The notes: generated by a model not told the origin, from the letters alone. 64,000 nucleotides of DNA from Timema cristinae (GCA_039000515.1 JBCFYV010000935.1:65319109-65383108); one strand, 5' to 3'. Shown: positions 10,793 to 21,374, numbered from the stretch's first letter. Numbers and translations are program-made.

Positions 10793-11115
10793 TTTAAATA
10801 TAAGACAAATTTGGCAACGCTGGTTTGTCGATGTTGTCGGTAGCTCCTTCTTACCCCAGCACACCACCTTGTGACCTGACTGAAAGCGAGGCGGTTTGGC
10901 AACAGTTCACTGAGAGAAAGAGAGAGAAGATAAAGCCTTTCTCCACAAGACGTGCAGTTCGCTTGGAGGTGATATTCAGTGTAACCTTGTTCTGACTATA
11001 ACGACGTCCCACGGTAGAAAATTATTTCACTGTTCTCTTGGATGAACACAACCGTTAAAAAGTTCCATGCTTCAACGACTACATTTTACACATTAAAACA
11101 AAAGAGATATTTTCC
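10793..11115. other. Unassigned, GC-richer than surroundings
   Basis: A GC-richer block, 10815-11040, with a TTCAGTGT initiator-like site at ~10975. From ATG 11042 a 33-codon frame runs into the following SINE. I see no conserved protein or splice structure, so it is not called a gene. Confidence 0.3.
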
Positions 11116-11485
11116 AACCCATTTCGGTGGTCGCATGGTCTAATGTGTCACTCTCGCGATGGACTAGTATTGTTGATGATGGGGGAGATCAGGGTGATGT
11201 ATTCTTGAGTACTTTCGAAGCTATCTCGTATAGTTTTTCCCATTTAACTTTGCTTAGAAAACCAAACGAGATGCTAACAAATGCACTCAAGAATACAGAC
11301 CCTGCAGTGTTCGAATCCTAGTCGAGTGGAATTGAGGGTGGTTTGTTTTTCTCTAAATAGTTTTCCACACCTCCTAAAAAAAAATTCGGGTACGTTTACT
11401 CCATAATTCAAGTTTCCTCATCTCCTAACATATTAACGTAACTAGTACCTATGTATATAACTCTAACGGGTAGTAAGACGTGGTA
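11116..11485 (+). mobile_element. SINE-2 interrupted by a ~98-bp MITE
   Basis: Head CATTTCGGTGGTCGCATGGT; the B-box part GTGTTCGAATCCTAGTCG resumes after the insertion; tail ATAACTCTAACGGGTAGTAA. The gap in the head is filled by the small inverted-repeat element at 11,199-11,296. Confidence 0.85.
11199..11296. mobile_element. Small MITE with inverted ends, nested in SINE-2
   Basis: GTATTCTTGAGT at the left and its exact complement ACTCAAGAATAC at the right, with weaker similarity continuing inward (TATCTCGT against ACGAGATG). No coding capacity. The target duplication is not clear, so the superfamily is unassigned. Confidence 0.6.
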
Positions 11486-11507
11486 GTCACTAGGGGGGGG
11501 GGGGGAT

Positions 11508-11750
11508 GTCACCGCATCTTAACACACGTTCGGGCTAAACGCATATGTACTAATTACGCTGGCGAGTTTGGGATGGGGAAGGTTGAATTTAGAGGAAATG
11601 TACCGTATTTGCGTGGAGGGAAAGTGTAAAACTTTTTTTTTTAACTATTAGTACAATCAACCGGGATTCGAACCTCGATTTCCTGTCATCGGCAGTCTAG
11701 TCTCACACGAGAATGACGCCTTTGACTATGCGGCCACCGAAGCAGGTGTG
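11508..11750 (-). mobile_element. SINE-2 copy
   Basis: CACCGCATCTTAACACACGT tail remnant after a G13 run, body with TATTTGCGTGGAGGGAAAGT, head with GGGATTCGAACCTCGATTTC and GCGGCCACCGAAGCAGGT. Tail diverged from consensus. Confidence 0.87.
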
Positions 11751-11881
11751 AACATAATGACACTAATGGAGTAAGGAGGAGTAAGATTATAAATTAGAGA
11801 AAAATATATAACCTAACTTACGGGGGTGAGTGGTGGTGGTGAGATGAGGGGTATTTGGGGTAGTGGGAATAATTCATTAAA

Positions 11882-11915
11882 TAATAATAATACTTAGCAC
11901 CGCGTCTTACTACCC
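11882..11915 (-). mobile_element. SINE insertion reduced to the 3' tail (34 bp)
   Basis: Only (TAA)n, CTTAGCACCGCGTCTTACTACCC remain, i.e. the tail shared by SINE-1 and SINE-2, in minus orientation. The exact 14-bp repeat AATAATTCATTAAA lies at 11868-11881 and 11916-11929. The insertion stops within the hairpin, after its outer CCC arm. It documents extreme 5' truncation after reverse transcription began at the tail. Confidence 0.93.
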
Positions 11916-11929
11916 AATAATTCATTAAA

Positions 11930-12225
11930 CCCCATAAGGATTCGAAGGGCTACTCCACCCACCATCAGAAAAACCAGACTATATGATGCTGACATTACCT
12001 AGCAACGAGAGTTCGTGCTTTATCGTGCGGCCAAATATCAAAAGAGCTAGGCTACCTAATATAAGGACGAACTTCCTTTGAAAATAATACCATAAAGCAA
12101 ATAAACATTATATTTCTGAATGGATGCAAAAAACAAAAAAAAACAATTATTTTCCTTTGACAGCTTATAAGTACATAAAAACAAGAGTAAAAGCTTTTCC
12201 TTCAAAATAAAAAAGAACAAATAGG

Positions 12226-12260
<35 letters not shown>

Positions 12261-12648
12261 AGAAGACTCTAATATTGTAAAAAGAAAAATATATTCTCTC
12301 TACTTCAATTACTTAAAATGATCGTTAGACATAAGATGTTAATATGAGGGAAGAGGGTGAAAGTTTGGTCTTGTACTTTTAGAAAAGTTGATAATTAGTT
12401 TAATGGGATTTTTCTCCCGTGATGTTTATTAGCGCGAGACGCCCCTTGGAGCGAGAAATGAAACCCGCGTCGTCGTCTGTCGGGTGAGGTTTTTTTTTAA
12501 GTACTGTTTGTAAGAGATCACAGGTCCGACCGCTGCGCTGGATCAAATGGGGCGTCATTCTGAAGAACAGAGGGGGAAAAGTAACATGGGATTTAAAGTA
12601 CACTTTCTAAATACGGCGCTATATCGGCACCGCTTCAGAGTGAGCTAA
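11930..12648. other. Unassigned, with an (AT)n tract
   Basis: (AT)n microsatellite at 12,227-12,257. Elsewhere AT-rich sequence and a GC-richer 12,410-12,600 without a recognised feature. Confidence 0.4.
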
Positions 12649-12850
12649 TTTACAGTCTAATTTCCTTAGTGAGACAGTTAGAAAAGTTACTATATTAATT
12701 TCATATATTCATACGTCAAGTCATGGCGTGATCTGCAGCGATCACTTTTGATATGTATTATCAATACCTATAAAATAACAATAATAATATAATAAAATGT
12801 TATCAAATTGAACACAAAAAAATATGTCTGTATTTAATGAAACTTGCTAA
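12649..12850 (+). mobile_element. MITE-X copy
   Basis: Reference description of MITE-X: a ~200-230-bp element starting TA-CAGTCTAATTTCC (family form CAGTCCAATTTTCATAGG), core TGATCTGCAGCGATCACTTT and AAATGTTATCAA, and ending in the complement GAAAATTGGACTGTA in better copies. Termini next to TA suggest a TA target duplication, hence a Tc1/mariner-like MITE. No transposase. More than a dozen copies lie in the window. Confidence 0.85.
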
Positions 12851-12904
12851 AACATAATCTTTTATTTATTCCAAATTAATGTTGTGAGATTTTAACAACA
12901 ACAA

Positions 12905-13130
12905 AAAAAAAAGCACCCACCAGTGAGCAGGCGGACAAAGGCGTAAGTTTTGTCTGGCCTGGTTTTACCGGTGACGGGGAATTAAGGATTTTAATCTCGA
13001 CCGAATATACTAAGGTGGGTTTTTTTTTTCCACTCACCTTCCACAAAAATGTAGGTACAATTAATCTAATCATCTACCTTTTTGATCCCTAACTCGATAG
13101 TGTAAATATGCGGATAGCTTGGACGGAGTA
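12905..13130 (+). mobile_element. Degraded SINE-2
   Basis: Order of SINE-2 blocks kept: GGTGACGGGGAATTAAGGAT, TTTTAATCTCGACCGAATAT, TTTCCACTCACCTTCCAC, GATCCCTAACTCGATAGTGT. Tail almost lost (GATAGCTTGGACGGAGTATA). Confidence 0.6.
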
Positions 13131-13925
13131 TAAATACAACAACATAATATGTTTGTATTTTATAATAGCTCATTTCTACCAAAATCTTAATATAGATTAA
13201 AAAAAATTATTTAAAATTACGTAGATACCTAGTTTTTATAGACTGAATGCACAAGGCTTACAGCCGTTGGCCCTGTCGAATGCAAGTCTAAAACCTATTT
13301 TATGGTGTGGTTGGTGGGAGGGTGAAAGGCGTGGCGTGGCTTCACAACCGACCAAAGTATCCTTCCGCGCGAACAAGAATAGATGGATCACGGAAACAGT
13401 AGATGGCGCTAGCTACCGGACAGGTCTTGCGGGAAATTCATACGTTTGGAAATATCAGCTTTCTCGAGAACGATTGAAATTTTTAAAATAATATTTTCAA
13501 AACCTCTTCTAAGATAATGTATCAATGTTTATTAGGTGTTACATTTTCTTATTTTTTGTTATGAAGCCGGCAGTTTTCTATTGAAAAATGTCAAAATTAT
13601 TTATATTTGATCACTGTTAAAATTATAGAGGTATGTATATAAAAAGTATAACTTAACAAACATGCTTCTATTCTTGAACAAACCGTTTCCGAAAAGAAAA
13701 TTGCAAAACAATAAAAATTCTTGAAGATAGCCGTTTGTTCCCACGGCTCTGCATTTCCACGTCAAGAAGGCATCACTTAACCTGGGACCAGGGTTGTGGA
13801 GTCGGAAGTAATTTTGTGTGGAGTTGGTTAAACTGTACAAACCTCAACTCAGTCCAAAGGAAAAAAAGCTTTAATATTATAACAATATATACTAGGCCTA
13901 ACTAGGGTCATTTTAATTTTATACT

Positions 13926-14062
13926 AACCCGGTTCGGTGGCCACGATATTATAGCAGTATACTCTGCGTCCGATTACTGGGATATCAGGGTTTGAATCTC
14001 GGTCGGGTGTATTTAGGTTTTTTAAATAGGTTTCCACTCTCCCTCCAAGCAAATTCAGTGAT
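13926..14062 (+). mobile_element. SINE-2 fragment, 3' part missing
   Basis: ACCCGGTTCGGTGGCCACGA head, GGGTTTGAATCTCGGTCGGG B box, CACTCTCCCTCCAAGCAAAT; stops before the tail, where the next SINE-2 begins. Confidence 0.85.
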
Positions 14063-14330
14063 TGAATGAAATCAATAACGTAAGACCCACTTCGGTGGTC
14101 ACATGCTCTAACGCGCTACTTTTAAAGTATACTAGATTGCCAATGACGGGGAGATCGAGGTTCGAATCTCGGTCAGGTGTATTGAGGTTTGTTTATCCAA
14201 AATGGTAATCCCGCTACTTCCATGCAAATGCGGGTACTTTTCCTTTAAATATAACTTTTCTAATCATTAAAACCACAGCGTAAATAGGCGTACAACCCGA
14301 AGGGGTAGTAAGACGCGGTACTAAAAAAAA
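14063..14330 (+). mobile_element. SINE-2, full length with 5' extension
   Basis: GAAATCAATAACGTAAGACC precedes the head CACTTCGGTGGTCACATGCT as at 3578. B box CGAGGTTCGAATCTCGGTC, tail ACAACCCGAAGGGGTAGTAA followed by A8 instead of (TAA)n. Confidence 0.9.
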
Positions 14331-15023
14331 CCCGCTTTAGTTATTTATAAAGAAGCCGGCCGGAGTCGAAGGCTTGGCCTGCCGAGTACAACGTCCAATC
14401 ATAACGCTAAAGCCAGGAGACGGGTACAAGAATAAGGACACTGCTTTGTGTAGCGTCGTCCTGCTCACGACCATACAGATCCACTCCTCCGCATCCTGCG
14501 CCGAAACAATCGTCTGGTAGACGTCTAATTTAACCTCTCTTCAACATTTCAAGTGGGAGCGTTTTATTTTTAACGAGTCGGATAATTGTTTCGGCATTTA
14601 AAGGGGAAAATAAAACTCTAGGACGTAAGCCCCGTTGTAATTGGGACGTCTTGAAAACCTAGGAGTAAGTAGGAAGTAAGCCGAGCACCAAATGGTGTCG
14701 GATCACCATTAAAGACGCGGTTACGACGTCGTATATGATACTTATTTGATGCTTCATGAACGGAGTATGAGCAGGGGTCATTAAAGATGGAACTGAAGTC
14801 GTAAACGCCAAAATGTACGGAGTTAAATTACTCCAATTTATTTAAAACTTATGTACCCAAGAGTTTCGTCGTCTAACGTGTGTTTTAATTTATAAATCAT
14901 ACACCCATCAAGGACTATAATCCCATGAACTAACCACTGGCATTAGCTAACAAGAAACATTAACAAATCTGTTAGCATGATTACTATTAGTGTCTGTAGC
15001 CAAGTGGATAGGTAGGCCGTCTT
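14331..15023. other. Unassigned part of segment A
   Basis: GC-richer 14,340-14,520, then mixed sequence. GTAGCCAAGTGGATAGGTAG at ~15,000 resembles a tRNA A-box region (Ser/Leu type), but no B box completes it. Confidence 0.35.
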
Positions 15024-15035
15024 GAGGCCTTTAAA

Positions 15036-15038
15036 TTA

Positions 15039-15099
<61 letters not shown>

Positions 15100-15364
15100 G
15101 CACCGCGTCTTACTACCCGTTCGGGTTATACGCACTTACGCTAATGTGTAATGGTAGGATGATTGTGAGATGAAATGACGGACCTACAGTTTAACGTGGA
15201 ATCCGAACCACGGTGGAGGCCTGGCATTCCACACATTCACAAGATGTCTTGTCAGAGGTGAAGGAAGGGTTTGGTAATCAGATAAATCTGTGTCGGGACC
15301 TAGGATTGAACCCCGGCCGCCAGCACAGAAGTCTGACACCTTACCCCTAGACCACCAGGTCACC
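15036..15364 (-). mobile_element. SINE-1, full length, long (TTA)n tail
   Basis: (TTA)n of ~60 bp, shared tail, body and head ACCCCTAGACCACCAGGTCA. Exact 12-bp duplication GAGGCCTTTAAA at 15,024-15,035 and 15,365-15,376. The long uninterrupted trinucleotide tail suggests a young insertion. Confidence 0.95.
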
Positions 15365-15407
15365 GAGGCCTTTAAAGGTACAAGTGTAGGGTACGCGAGC
15401 TAAGGGC

Positions 15408-15545
15408 AGTGTTTTTAGCAGTTTTGATATCAACAGTTGTTGAATATGGCATGAGCATAGCGACATTAGATGATAACTTTTTAACTGGCGAGAATAAGTT
15501 GTCATTAAATTCCAGGACACGTTTCACAGATATTCAAGAACATGG
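15408..15545. mobile_element. MITE-Y fragment
   Basis: TTGATATCAACAGTTGTTGA, centre with TTAGATGATAACTTTTTAAC and GTTGTCATTAAATTCCAGGA, then CAGATATTCAAG. The outer arms are missing. Confidence 0.8.
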
Positions 15546-16511
15546 AAGGCTAAACGGGTCGAGTTGACGAAACGACTTGGACCAATTTGGTCGACAAGCT
15601 AATGCGTAGGAGGATAAAGTGATCGACAGTCTAAGTCATATCGGCCACTCAACACACCCAGCCTTTCATATCTTTGATTGCATTTTGTCGATCAGTTGGA
15701 TGTCTTATCACTCGTATCGGCAACTTAGTGCAAAATTCTATTGCGTGTCGATCACTTGTCTGTTCACCACTTTACCCTCCTGTGTCGAACAGTTGATTGT
15801 CGATCAGTTTGTCTGCACCCGTCAATATAAGAGATGTACGGCAGTCTGCTCGACTTTGGTAACATACTACCCATACCATGACCGACAGAGATGCATTTTT
15901 TTATTACAAAACTTTTAATTTTCGAGAAAACAGAAACTAAAGCAGAAATGCAACCACGTCAGCATGAAAAGAGGTAATGAACACCATTATGAAAATCACT
16001 ATGTAAATCCACTTTCACTGCTAATGGTCAGGATTCAAGCCCCGCGTAGCCCCTCTACGGCAATCAAGTGCGATACGAGTCCAACTCCCAGGGGTACAGT
16101 TTCATTTGTATGAAGAGTGTATGTGTCTGTTTATATAATTCTCAAAACCCCGGTTAAATGATTCCATTGTTCTTGTTGTATTTGCATAGTAAAATAATTT
16201 CCCTCTACCCCCCGGTGAGGGACGAGATGCGAGGGTAACGTCGTTGACTGCCGTCGAGTACGAAGGGCGCTTAGAGACGCTTAATTACGACGCCTACGGA
16301 GTGAATTAAAACCCTCGGGAAACATTCACAGCTCCTACGCGATGACGACTTCCCTTCACACTTGCGAGAAACGAGCTGACGGATGGCTCTCCAACACACT
16401 TGGGACGTTCCCAAGAGGTGAGACCGCTTTGCAGACAAAAAAAAAGTTATAATGAGGGTAGGTATTTACTCACACTCAAGGAAAGACTTTAACTATCATT
16501 TGTTTTATTCT
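15546..16511. other. Unassigned part of segment A
   Basis: Includes a 99-codon plus-strand frame (15,619-15,918) without recognisable domains and repeats of GTCGATCA. The noisy copy A' shows this frame is not conserved. Confidence 0.35.
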
Positions 16512-16742
16512 GGTTCGCCGCATCTTACTACCCGTCCGGGTTATATGCAAATACACTAATTACGTTAATGTGGAAGGCTCGGAGAGGGTTAAATTTAATG
16601 TAATTGTATCCTTTTTTTGCATGGAAAACTATTGAGAGAAAACCACCCTTAGTACACCCGACCTGGATTCGAGCCCCAATCTACCGGTCAGCGGTAATTT
16701 AGTCTAACAGGACAGTAACGCGTTAGGATATTGTCGCCCTGA
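16512..16742 (-). mobile_element. SINE-2 copy spanning the end of segment A
   Basis: CGCATCTTACTACCCGTCCG tail, body, GGATTCGAGCCCCAATCTAC B-box complement. The similarity to A' ends within its tail region (about 16,550). Confidence 0.85.
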
Positions 16743-16955
16743 AGTATTTGGATGCAGTTTAAATTGACAAATACCGCATAGGTGAACACGGTGACTTAAT
16801 GTTAGACTCGTCTGTTGGTCTAGTTTGAATGTAACGGGGTGCAAATCTTGGCCACGTGATCCTCCTTCCTTTTTTTCTATACTAAATTTAGATACATTTA
16901 TTCTAATATCTCCCTATCCAACTAGAGTAGTCAAAACGACTACTGACTTGACGGC
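16743..16955. other. Unassigned spacer
   Basis: No feature recognised. Confidence 0.35.
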
Positions 16956-17295
16956 TATTAAGTTGAAATGGAAGAGAACGCTAGATAAATAAAATATTGC
17001 TCCAGTAGAAACCTAAAGTTTAATTTTCTTCTCGTGTTGATATCAACAGTTGTTGAATATCTGTTAAGGGTGTTTTGGAATTTAATGACAGCTTTTTCTC
17101 TTCGTTTAAAAAGTTTGTTAGATAATGCCATCATGCACGTGACATATATTAAGGAACTGTTGATATCAACACGTGAAGAAAAATAATCTCTATATTTGTA
17201 TTGAAGCAATATTTTATTTATTTTAGCAACAAAAAAAGTTTTTGCCATAAAAACTGCAAAAATACTGCCCTTTTCTCACGTCCCCTTCAACCCAC
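16956..17295. mobile_element. MITE-Y copy
   Basis: Both arms present: ATTGCTCCAGTAGAAACCTA, GTTGATATCAACAGTTGTTG left; GAACTGTTGATATCAACACG, GTATTGAAGCAATATTTTAT and ACTGCAAAAATACTGCCCTT right. The 96-codon minus frame across it is incidental. Confidence 0.88.
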
Positions 17296-17339
17296 CTTAA
17301 AACGAAGTGAAGAAAATAAGTGTTTAGTCATAAGTTTGA

Positions 17340-18292
17340 ACGGTAGAGTTGTATGTGCAGCAGCCTGCTCGATTCTGAACTGGGTTTCACTCTGAGGTTA
17401 TCTACGATACTAGATCAGAGTTGTATGTGAAGCAGCCTGCTCGACTCTGAACTGGGTTTCACTCTGAGGTTATCTACGATACTAGATCAGAGTTGTATGT
17501 GCAGCAGCCTGCTCGATTCTGAACTGGGTTTCACTCTTGAGGTTATCTACGATACTAGATCAGAGTTGTATGTGCATCAGCCTGCTCGATTCTGAACTGG
17601 GTTTCACTCTGAGGTTATCTACGATACTAGATCAGAGTTGTATGTGCAGCAGCCTGCTCGATTCTGAACTGGGTTTCACTCTGAGGTTATCTACGATACT
17701 AGATCAGAGTTGTATGTGCAGCAGCCTGCTCGATTCTGAACTGGGTTTCACTCTGAGGTTATCTACGATACTAGATCAGAGTTGTATGTGCAGCAGCCTG
17801 CTCGATTCTGAACTGGGTTTCACTCTGAGGTTATCTACGATACTAGATCAGAGTTGTATGTGCAGCAGCCTGCTCGATTCTGAACTGGGTTTCACTCTGA
17901 GGTTATCTACGATACTAGATCAGAGTTGTATGTGCAGCAGCCTGCTCGATTCTGAACTGGGTTTCACTCTGAGGTTATCTACGATACTAGATCAGAGTTG
18001 TATGTGCATCAGCCTGCTCGATTCTGAACTGGTTTCACTCTGAGGTTATCTATGATACTAGATCAGAGTTGTATGTGTATCAGCCTGCTCGACTCTGAAC
18101 TGGGTTTCACTCTGAGGTTATCTACGATACTAGATCAGAGTTGTATGTGCATCAGCCTGCTCGATTCTGAACTGGTTTCACTCTGAGGTTATCTACGATA
18201 CTAGATCAGAGTTGTATGTGCAGCAGCCTGCTCGACTCTGAACTGGGTTTCACTCTGAGGTTATCTACGATACTAGATCAGAGTTGGGTGTG
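17340..18292. repeat. 72-bp minisatellite, about 13 copies
   Basis: Unit of 72 bp: GTTGTATGTGCAGCAGCCTG, CTCGATTCTGAACTGGGTTT, CACTCTGAGGTTATCTACGA, TACTAGATCAGA. As 72 is divisible by three, one frame stays open for 168 codons (17,537-18,043), giving a 24-residue repeat that contains STILDQSCMCSSLLDSELGF. One-base deletions (e.g. CTGGTTTC at ~18,030) break the frame, so it is a repeat artefact, not a supported gene. Confidence 0.95.
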
Positions 18293-18599
18293 CGATAAGG
18301 TTTATAATCAAACCTGGCAGTCAGGGGTATTTAGGTACCAGGACCGGTAAAATTATGTGGACTATATTATGCTTGACTCTTACTCGGGAGGCAAGAATTC
18401 GATCCCCGACAAATGGATTGGGTTGTTTACTGTCCATGTTTTCTATTCTATCGTCGGACGAAGTCGTTCGACCAATGACGCTGATTCTGTAAGACCCCCT
18501 CCCCCCTTGTCAAGTGGCCAACATTTCCTATCGTAGATCACACACATACTTCACCGCGGCCATGATAGTGGCATGACAAACTGGTTGTGAAAGTATTAT
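18293..18599. other. Unassigned spacer
   Basis: TCGGGAGGCAAGAATTCGAT near 18,385 is faintly tRNA-like; nothing else recognised. Confidence 0.35.
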
Positions 18600-18633
18600 G
18601 TGCCGACCTTGAGTCAACACTGAACCGTTATTC

Positions 18634-18991
18634 CTACAGTAGCCCCATGGCTTCTTTGGAGCTGACTTCTGAAGTCGACATTTAAGTATATACAGTAGCC
18701 CCGTGGCTTCTTTGGTGCTAACTGACAGCTCACAGCTAACTTCTGACTGTCAACATTTAGGTATATACAGTAGCCTCGTGGCTTCTTTGGTGCTGACTGA
18801 CAGCTCACAGCTAACTTCTGACAGTCAACATTTAGGCATATACCTAAATTTTGACTGTCAGAAGTGACAGCTGCTAAACACATGTTTATGCAGATCATAT
18901 GTTTCGGCGTAGGGATACATAATTTGGTCTGGTAACTTTTCAAAGCCGTCGGCTGTCAGTCAGCACCAAAGAAGCCATGGGGCTACTGTAC
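18634..18991. mobile_element. MITE-Z with TA flanks and internal tandem copies
   Basis: Ends TA-CAGTAGCCCCATGGCTTC and GAAGCCATGGGGCTACTG-TA form inverted repeats extending over TTTGGTGCTGACTGACAGC. The left end is repeated three times in direct orientation (18,636; 18,692; 18,768), each ending near ATTTAGGTATATA. TA flanks point to a Tc1/mariner-like MITE. A 109-codon minus frame is a by-product. Confidence 0.82.
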
Positions 18992-19059
18992 TTACTCAAT
19001 GCACACATTACTCAGGTACAGGCCTATGTTCATACCAAGTGCCTCATCTACACATAGAA

Positions 19060-19256
19060 ACGTTATTAGATCTACTTTCAGGTGTTCATATGTCAAGTCA
19101 TGTGATCTGCAGCTATCACGTTGATATATTCGGCTATATTCAAAATACCTATAAAATAGCATCAATAATATTGTAAAATGTTATCAATATTGACCATAGA
19201 AATAATATGTTTTTGAATTTTCTGACTGACCCTTTCAATGAAAATTGAACTGTAGG
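19060..19256 (+). mobile_element. MITE-X copy
   Basis: TCATATGTCAAGTCATGTGA, TCTGCAGCTATCACGTTGAT, AAATGTTATCAATATTGACC, and terminus TGAAAATTGAACTGTA. Confidence 0.85.
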
Positions 19257-19639
19257 TTTCCTTCGCTGCTTTTGACTCAAAACACCTTTCAGAACCACCT
19301 CTTGTTTGATAACGGTATGTTAGCGCGTACTACCCGCACAAACATATTTAAATGATGAGCCTTTAAAAGGGTTAATGGGGCGAGGGGTCCACAGTAGTTG
19401 GTAACCGTGCCGTATTTCATGTTGCTGTCTCCATTTTACCAGACGAAGGGACTAATGAAGCAAAAAAAAACAACTTATTTTAAAATGGTTATAAATTAAT
19501 ACTATCCTTATTCTTCAATCTTAATATTTGGATAGTGAAATATGTTCTAATGAGTCTAATCGTTTTGTCGCGTGGCTTTATGCTATACTGTAGTTGAGGG
19601 TGGACATGTAAGAATTGAAAATTCTTTAAAATTTAGTAG
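19257..19639. other. Unassigned part of segment B
   Basis: No element recognised; present also in B'. Confidence 0.4.
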
Positions 19640-20150
19640 GAATCGATTTTTGTCGACGTTTCATGACCCTCTGAAACCGAAATAATTGTTTTCTAATCCT
19701 AAAATTAAGGGTAGTTTACTAAAAGTCAAACAGAGTGAAAAAAAAACAATTTTATCAACATTCGCTCTAATGATTTTTATTAAATTTTGTATCTAGCCAC
19801 TGTTTAACATTGAAAACAAAATGGCGATTCTTGTTTTCTAATGAAAATGACTTAAGTAGAAATTTCTGATTTTGAAAATATCTCCGTAACTATTTGAAAT
19901 ATGAAAGAACTTATTTTTGTAAAGTTGTAGTACTATTACAAATAAAACTCTTGTCATTGTAATATATTTTTATAAATTCAACAGTTTCTGAGCTATTAAC
20001 AGATATATACATATATATATACTTTTTTTTTGCTCGTTTTGAAAACAAAAATTGATTGCTATGATTTTTTTGGTGAACAAAGATGTTCATCATTTCTCAG
20101 ACAGTGTGCGAGTATATTATTTCATTCATGCTCTTTGGTGGAATGTTTCT
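19640..20150 (+). repeat. Dispersed repeat W
   Basis: Shares with 50.08-50.64 kb the ordered blocks GTCGACGTTTCATGACC, TTCGCTCTAA, AAAATGGCGATTCT (AAGATGGCAATTCT there), CTCCGTAACTATTTGAAAT, TTGTAAAGTTGTAGTACTAT and GCTCTTTGGT. A related (CTGT)n-started copy may lie at 60.5 kb and a noisy one at 30.4-30.96 kb. Its class is unknown; it may be the 3' part of a longer retroelement. Confidence 0.65.
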
Positions 20151-20554
20151 GTAACTATATATATAATACTATTTTCGTTTCACAAATCTTAGGAGTTTTT
20201 AGTAAATGTCTCTATTTTAAAATAAAAAAAAGGAGAAAGCCCTCTGACTACCACTCCCAACTACCATAAAAAACACTCTCTCAAAATTCTTCTGAGGCAT
20301 ATACATCCTGTACCACCACTACCAACACTAAAAATTATTTTATTTGGGGAAAAGTGGCAACCCTGGTCAGCAGAAACGAAGAGGAAGAAAAGGGACGACC
20401 GGAAGTCCAGCTCGTGACTCTGCGGATCTCCCTCACCTGGAGAGGAACGACTTGGCCCAAGCCATGTGAAGCATGAACACCCAACACCGCTTCAGGACGC
20501 AACCCGGACCCACGCACGCTCTTAGAGCTGACAAACCAACATGGATGGAAGGGA
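20151..20554. other. Unassigned part of segment B
   Basis: The block 20,340-20,540 is GC-richer than its surroundings; a 60-codon minus frame there has no recognised similarity. Confidence 0.35.
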
Positions 20555-20910
20555 ACGCGAGAAAAGGGAAGTGTTTTTGCAGCTTTAAGAGAAAAAAAAA
20601 ATCTTTAGCCAAAATAAACCAAATATTGCTCCAGTAGAAACAGAGTTTAATTTTCTTAGCACGGTGATATCAACAGTTGTTGAATATCTGTCCTGAGCAT
20701 GGCGGCATTAGATGACAAACTTTTTAAATGAAGAGAAAAAGTTGTCATTAAATTCCAGGACACCCTTAACAGATATTCAACAATTGTTGATATCACCACG
20801 TGAAGAAAATTAAACTCTAGGTTTCTACTGGAGAAATATTAGATTTATTTTGACAAAAAAAAAAGTTTTAGGGCGCCTACTATAAAAACTGCAGTAAACA
20901 GGCCTTTTCT
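20555..20910. mobile_element. MITE-Y, nearly complete
   Basis: Long inverted arms: GCTCCAGTAGAAACAGAGTT, GTGATATCAACAGTTGTTGA against CAACAATTGTTGATATCACC, CTCTAGGTTTCTACTGGAG. Centre TTAGATGACAAACTTTTTAA and GTTGTCATTAAATTCCAGGA. Roughly half the element can fold on the other half. Confidence 0.9.
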
Positions 20911-21179
20911 TATAGTATTTTATTAATCTTTTTTGATCTTCTCATTTTTTCATAGCTTTCCATTTACAAATAACTACCAAAGTTTTAAATTCCAAAAACT
21001 TTTCGCGACCCGCCAAAAATATGTTCGTGACTCACCAGTAGGTCGCGACCACTGCCTTTTACCATTAGAACATCGAGGCGGGTCTCAAATAGTTGACAAT
21101 TCGTATCTGACGTCATGGTGTTACAACGTAGCTCTAATGAAAGTTTTTATATTTACAAAAAAAAAAAAGAGCTGGTTCA

Positions 21180-21345
21180 GTGTTCGAATCCCCGTCAGGT
21201 GTTGTGAGGGTGGTTTTTCCTGAATGATTTCACACTCATATACGGGTACACTTCCTCTAAATTTAACCTTCTACATCCATAACACTTTAGTGTAATTTGT
21301 ACATAAATGTATAACCCAAAAAGTAGCAAGACGAGGTGCCAAAAA
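21180..21345 (+). mobile_element. SINE-2, 5'-truncated and diverged
   Basis: Starts at the B box (AGTGTTCGAATCCCCGTCAG), body AACCTTCTACATCCATAACA, degraded tail ATAACCCAAAAAGTAGCAAG. Present also in B' (about 31,930-32,110). Confidence 0.8.
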
Positions 21346-21374
21346 AACATGTGAGTAAATTAATAGTAAAAAAA

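Larger units (their letters stand above)
13210..16555. repeat. Duplicated segment A (source of A')
   Basis: This 3.3-kb stretch reappears in degraded form at 33,086-35,966, in the same orientation. Anchors shared in order include GGTTGGTGGGAGGG, AAAAAGTATAACTTAACAAA, GATCGAGGTTCGAATCTCGG, AGGCCTTTAAAGGTACAAG and GGTGAGGGACGAG. It contains two SINE-2 copies, a SINE-1 and a MITE-Y fragment, all present in both copies. Confidence 0.9.

Noticed and set aside
13790..13860. hAT element end suggested by CAGGGTTGTGGAGTCGG
   Set aside because: Only one end seen and no 8-bp duplication could be found.
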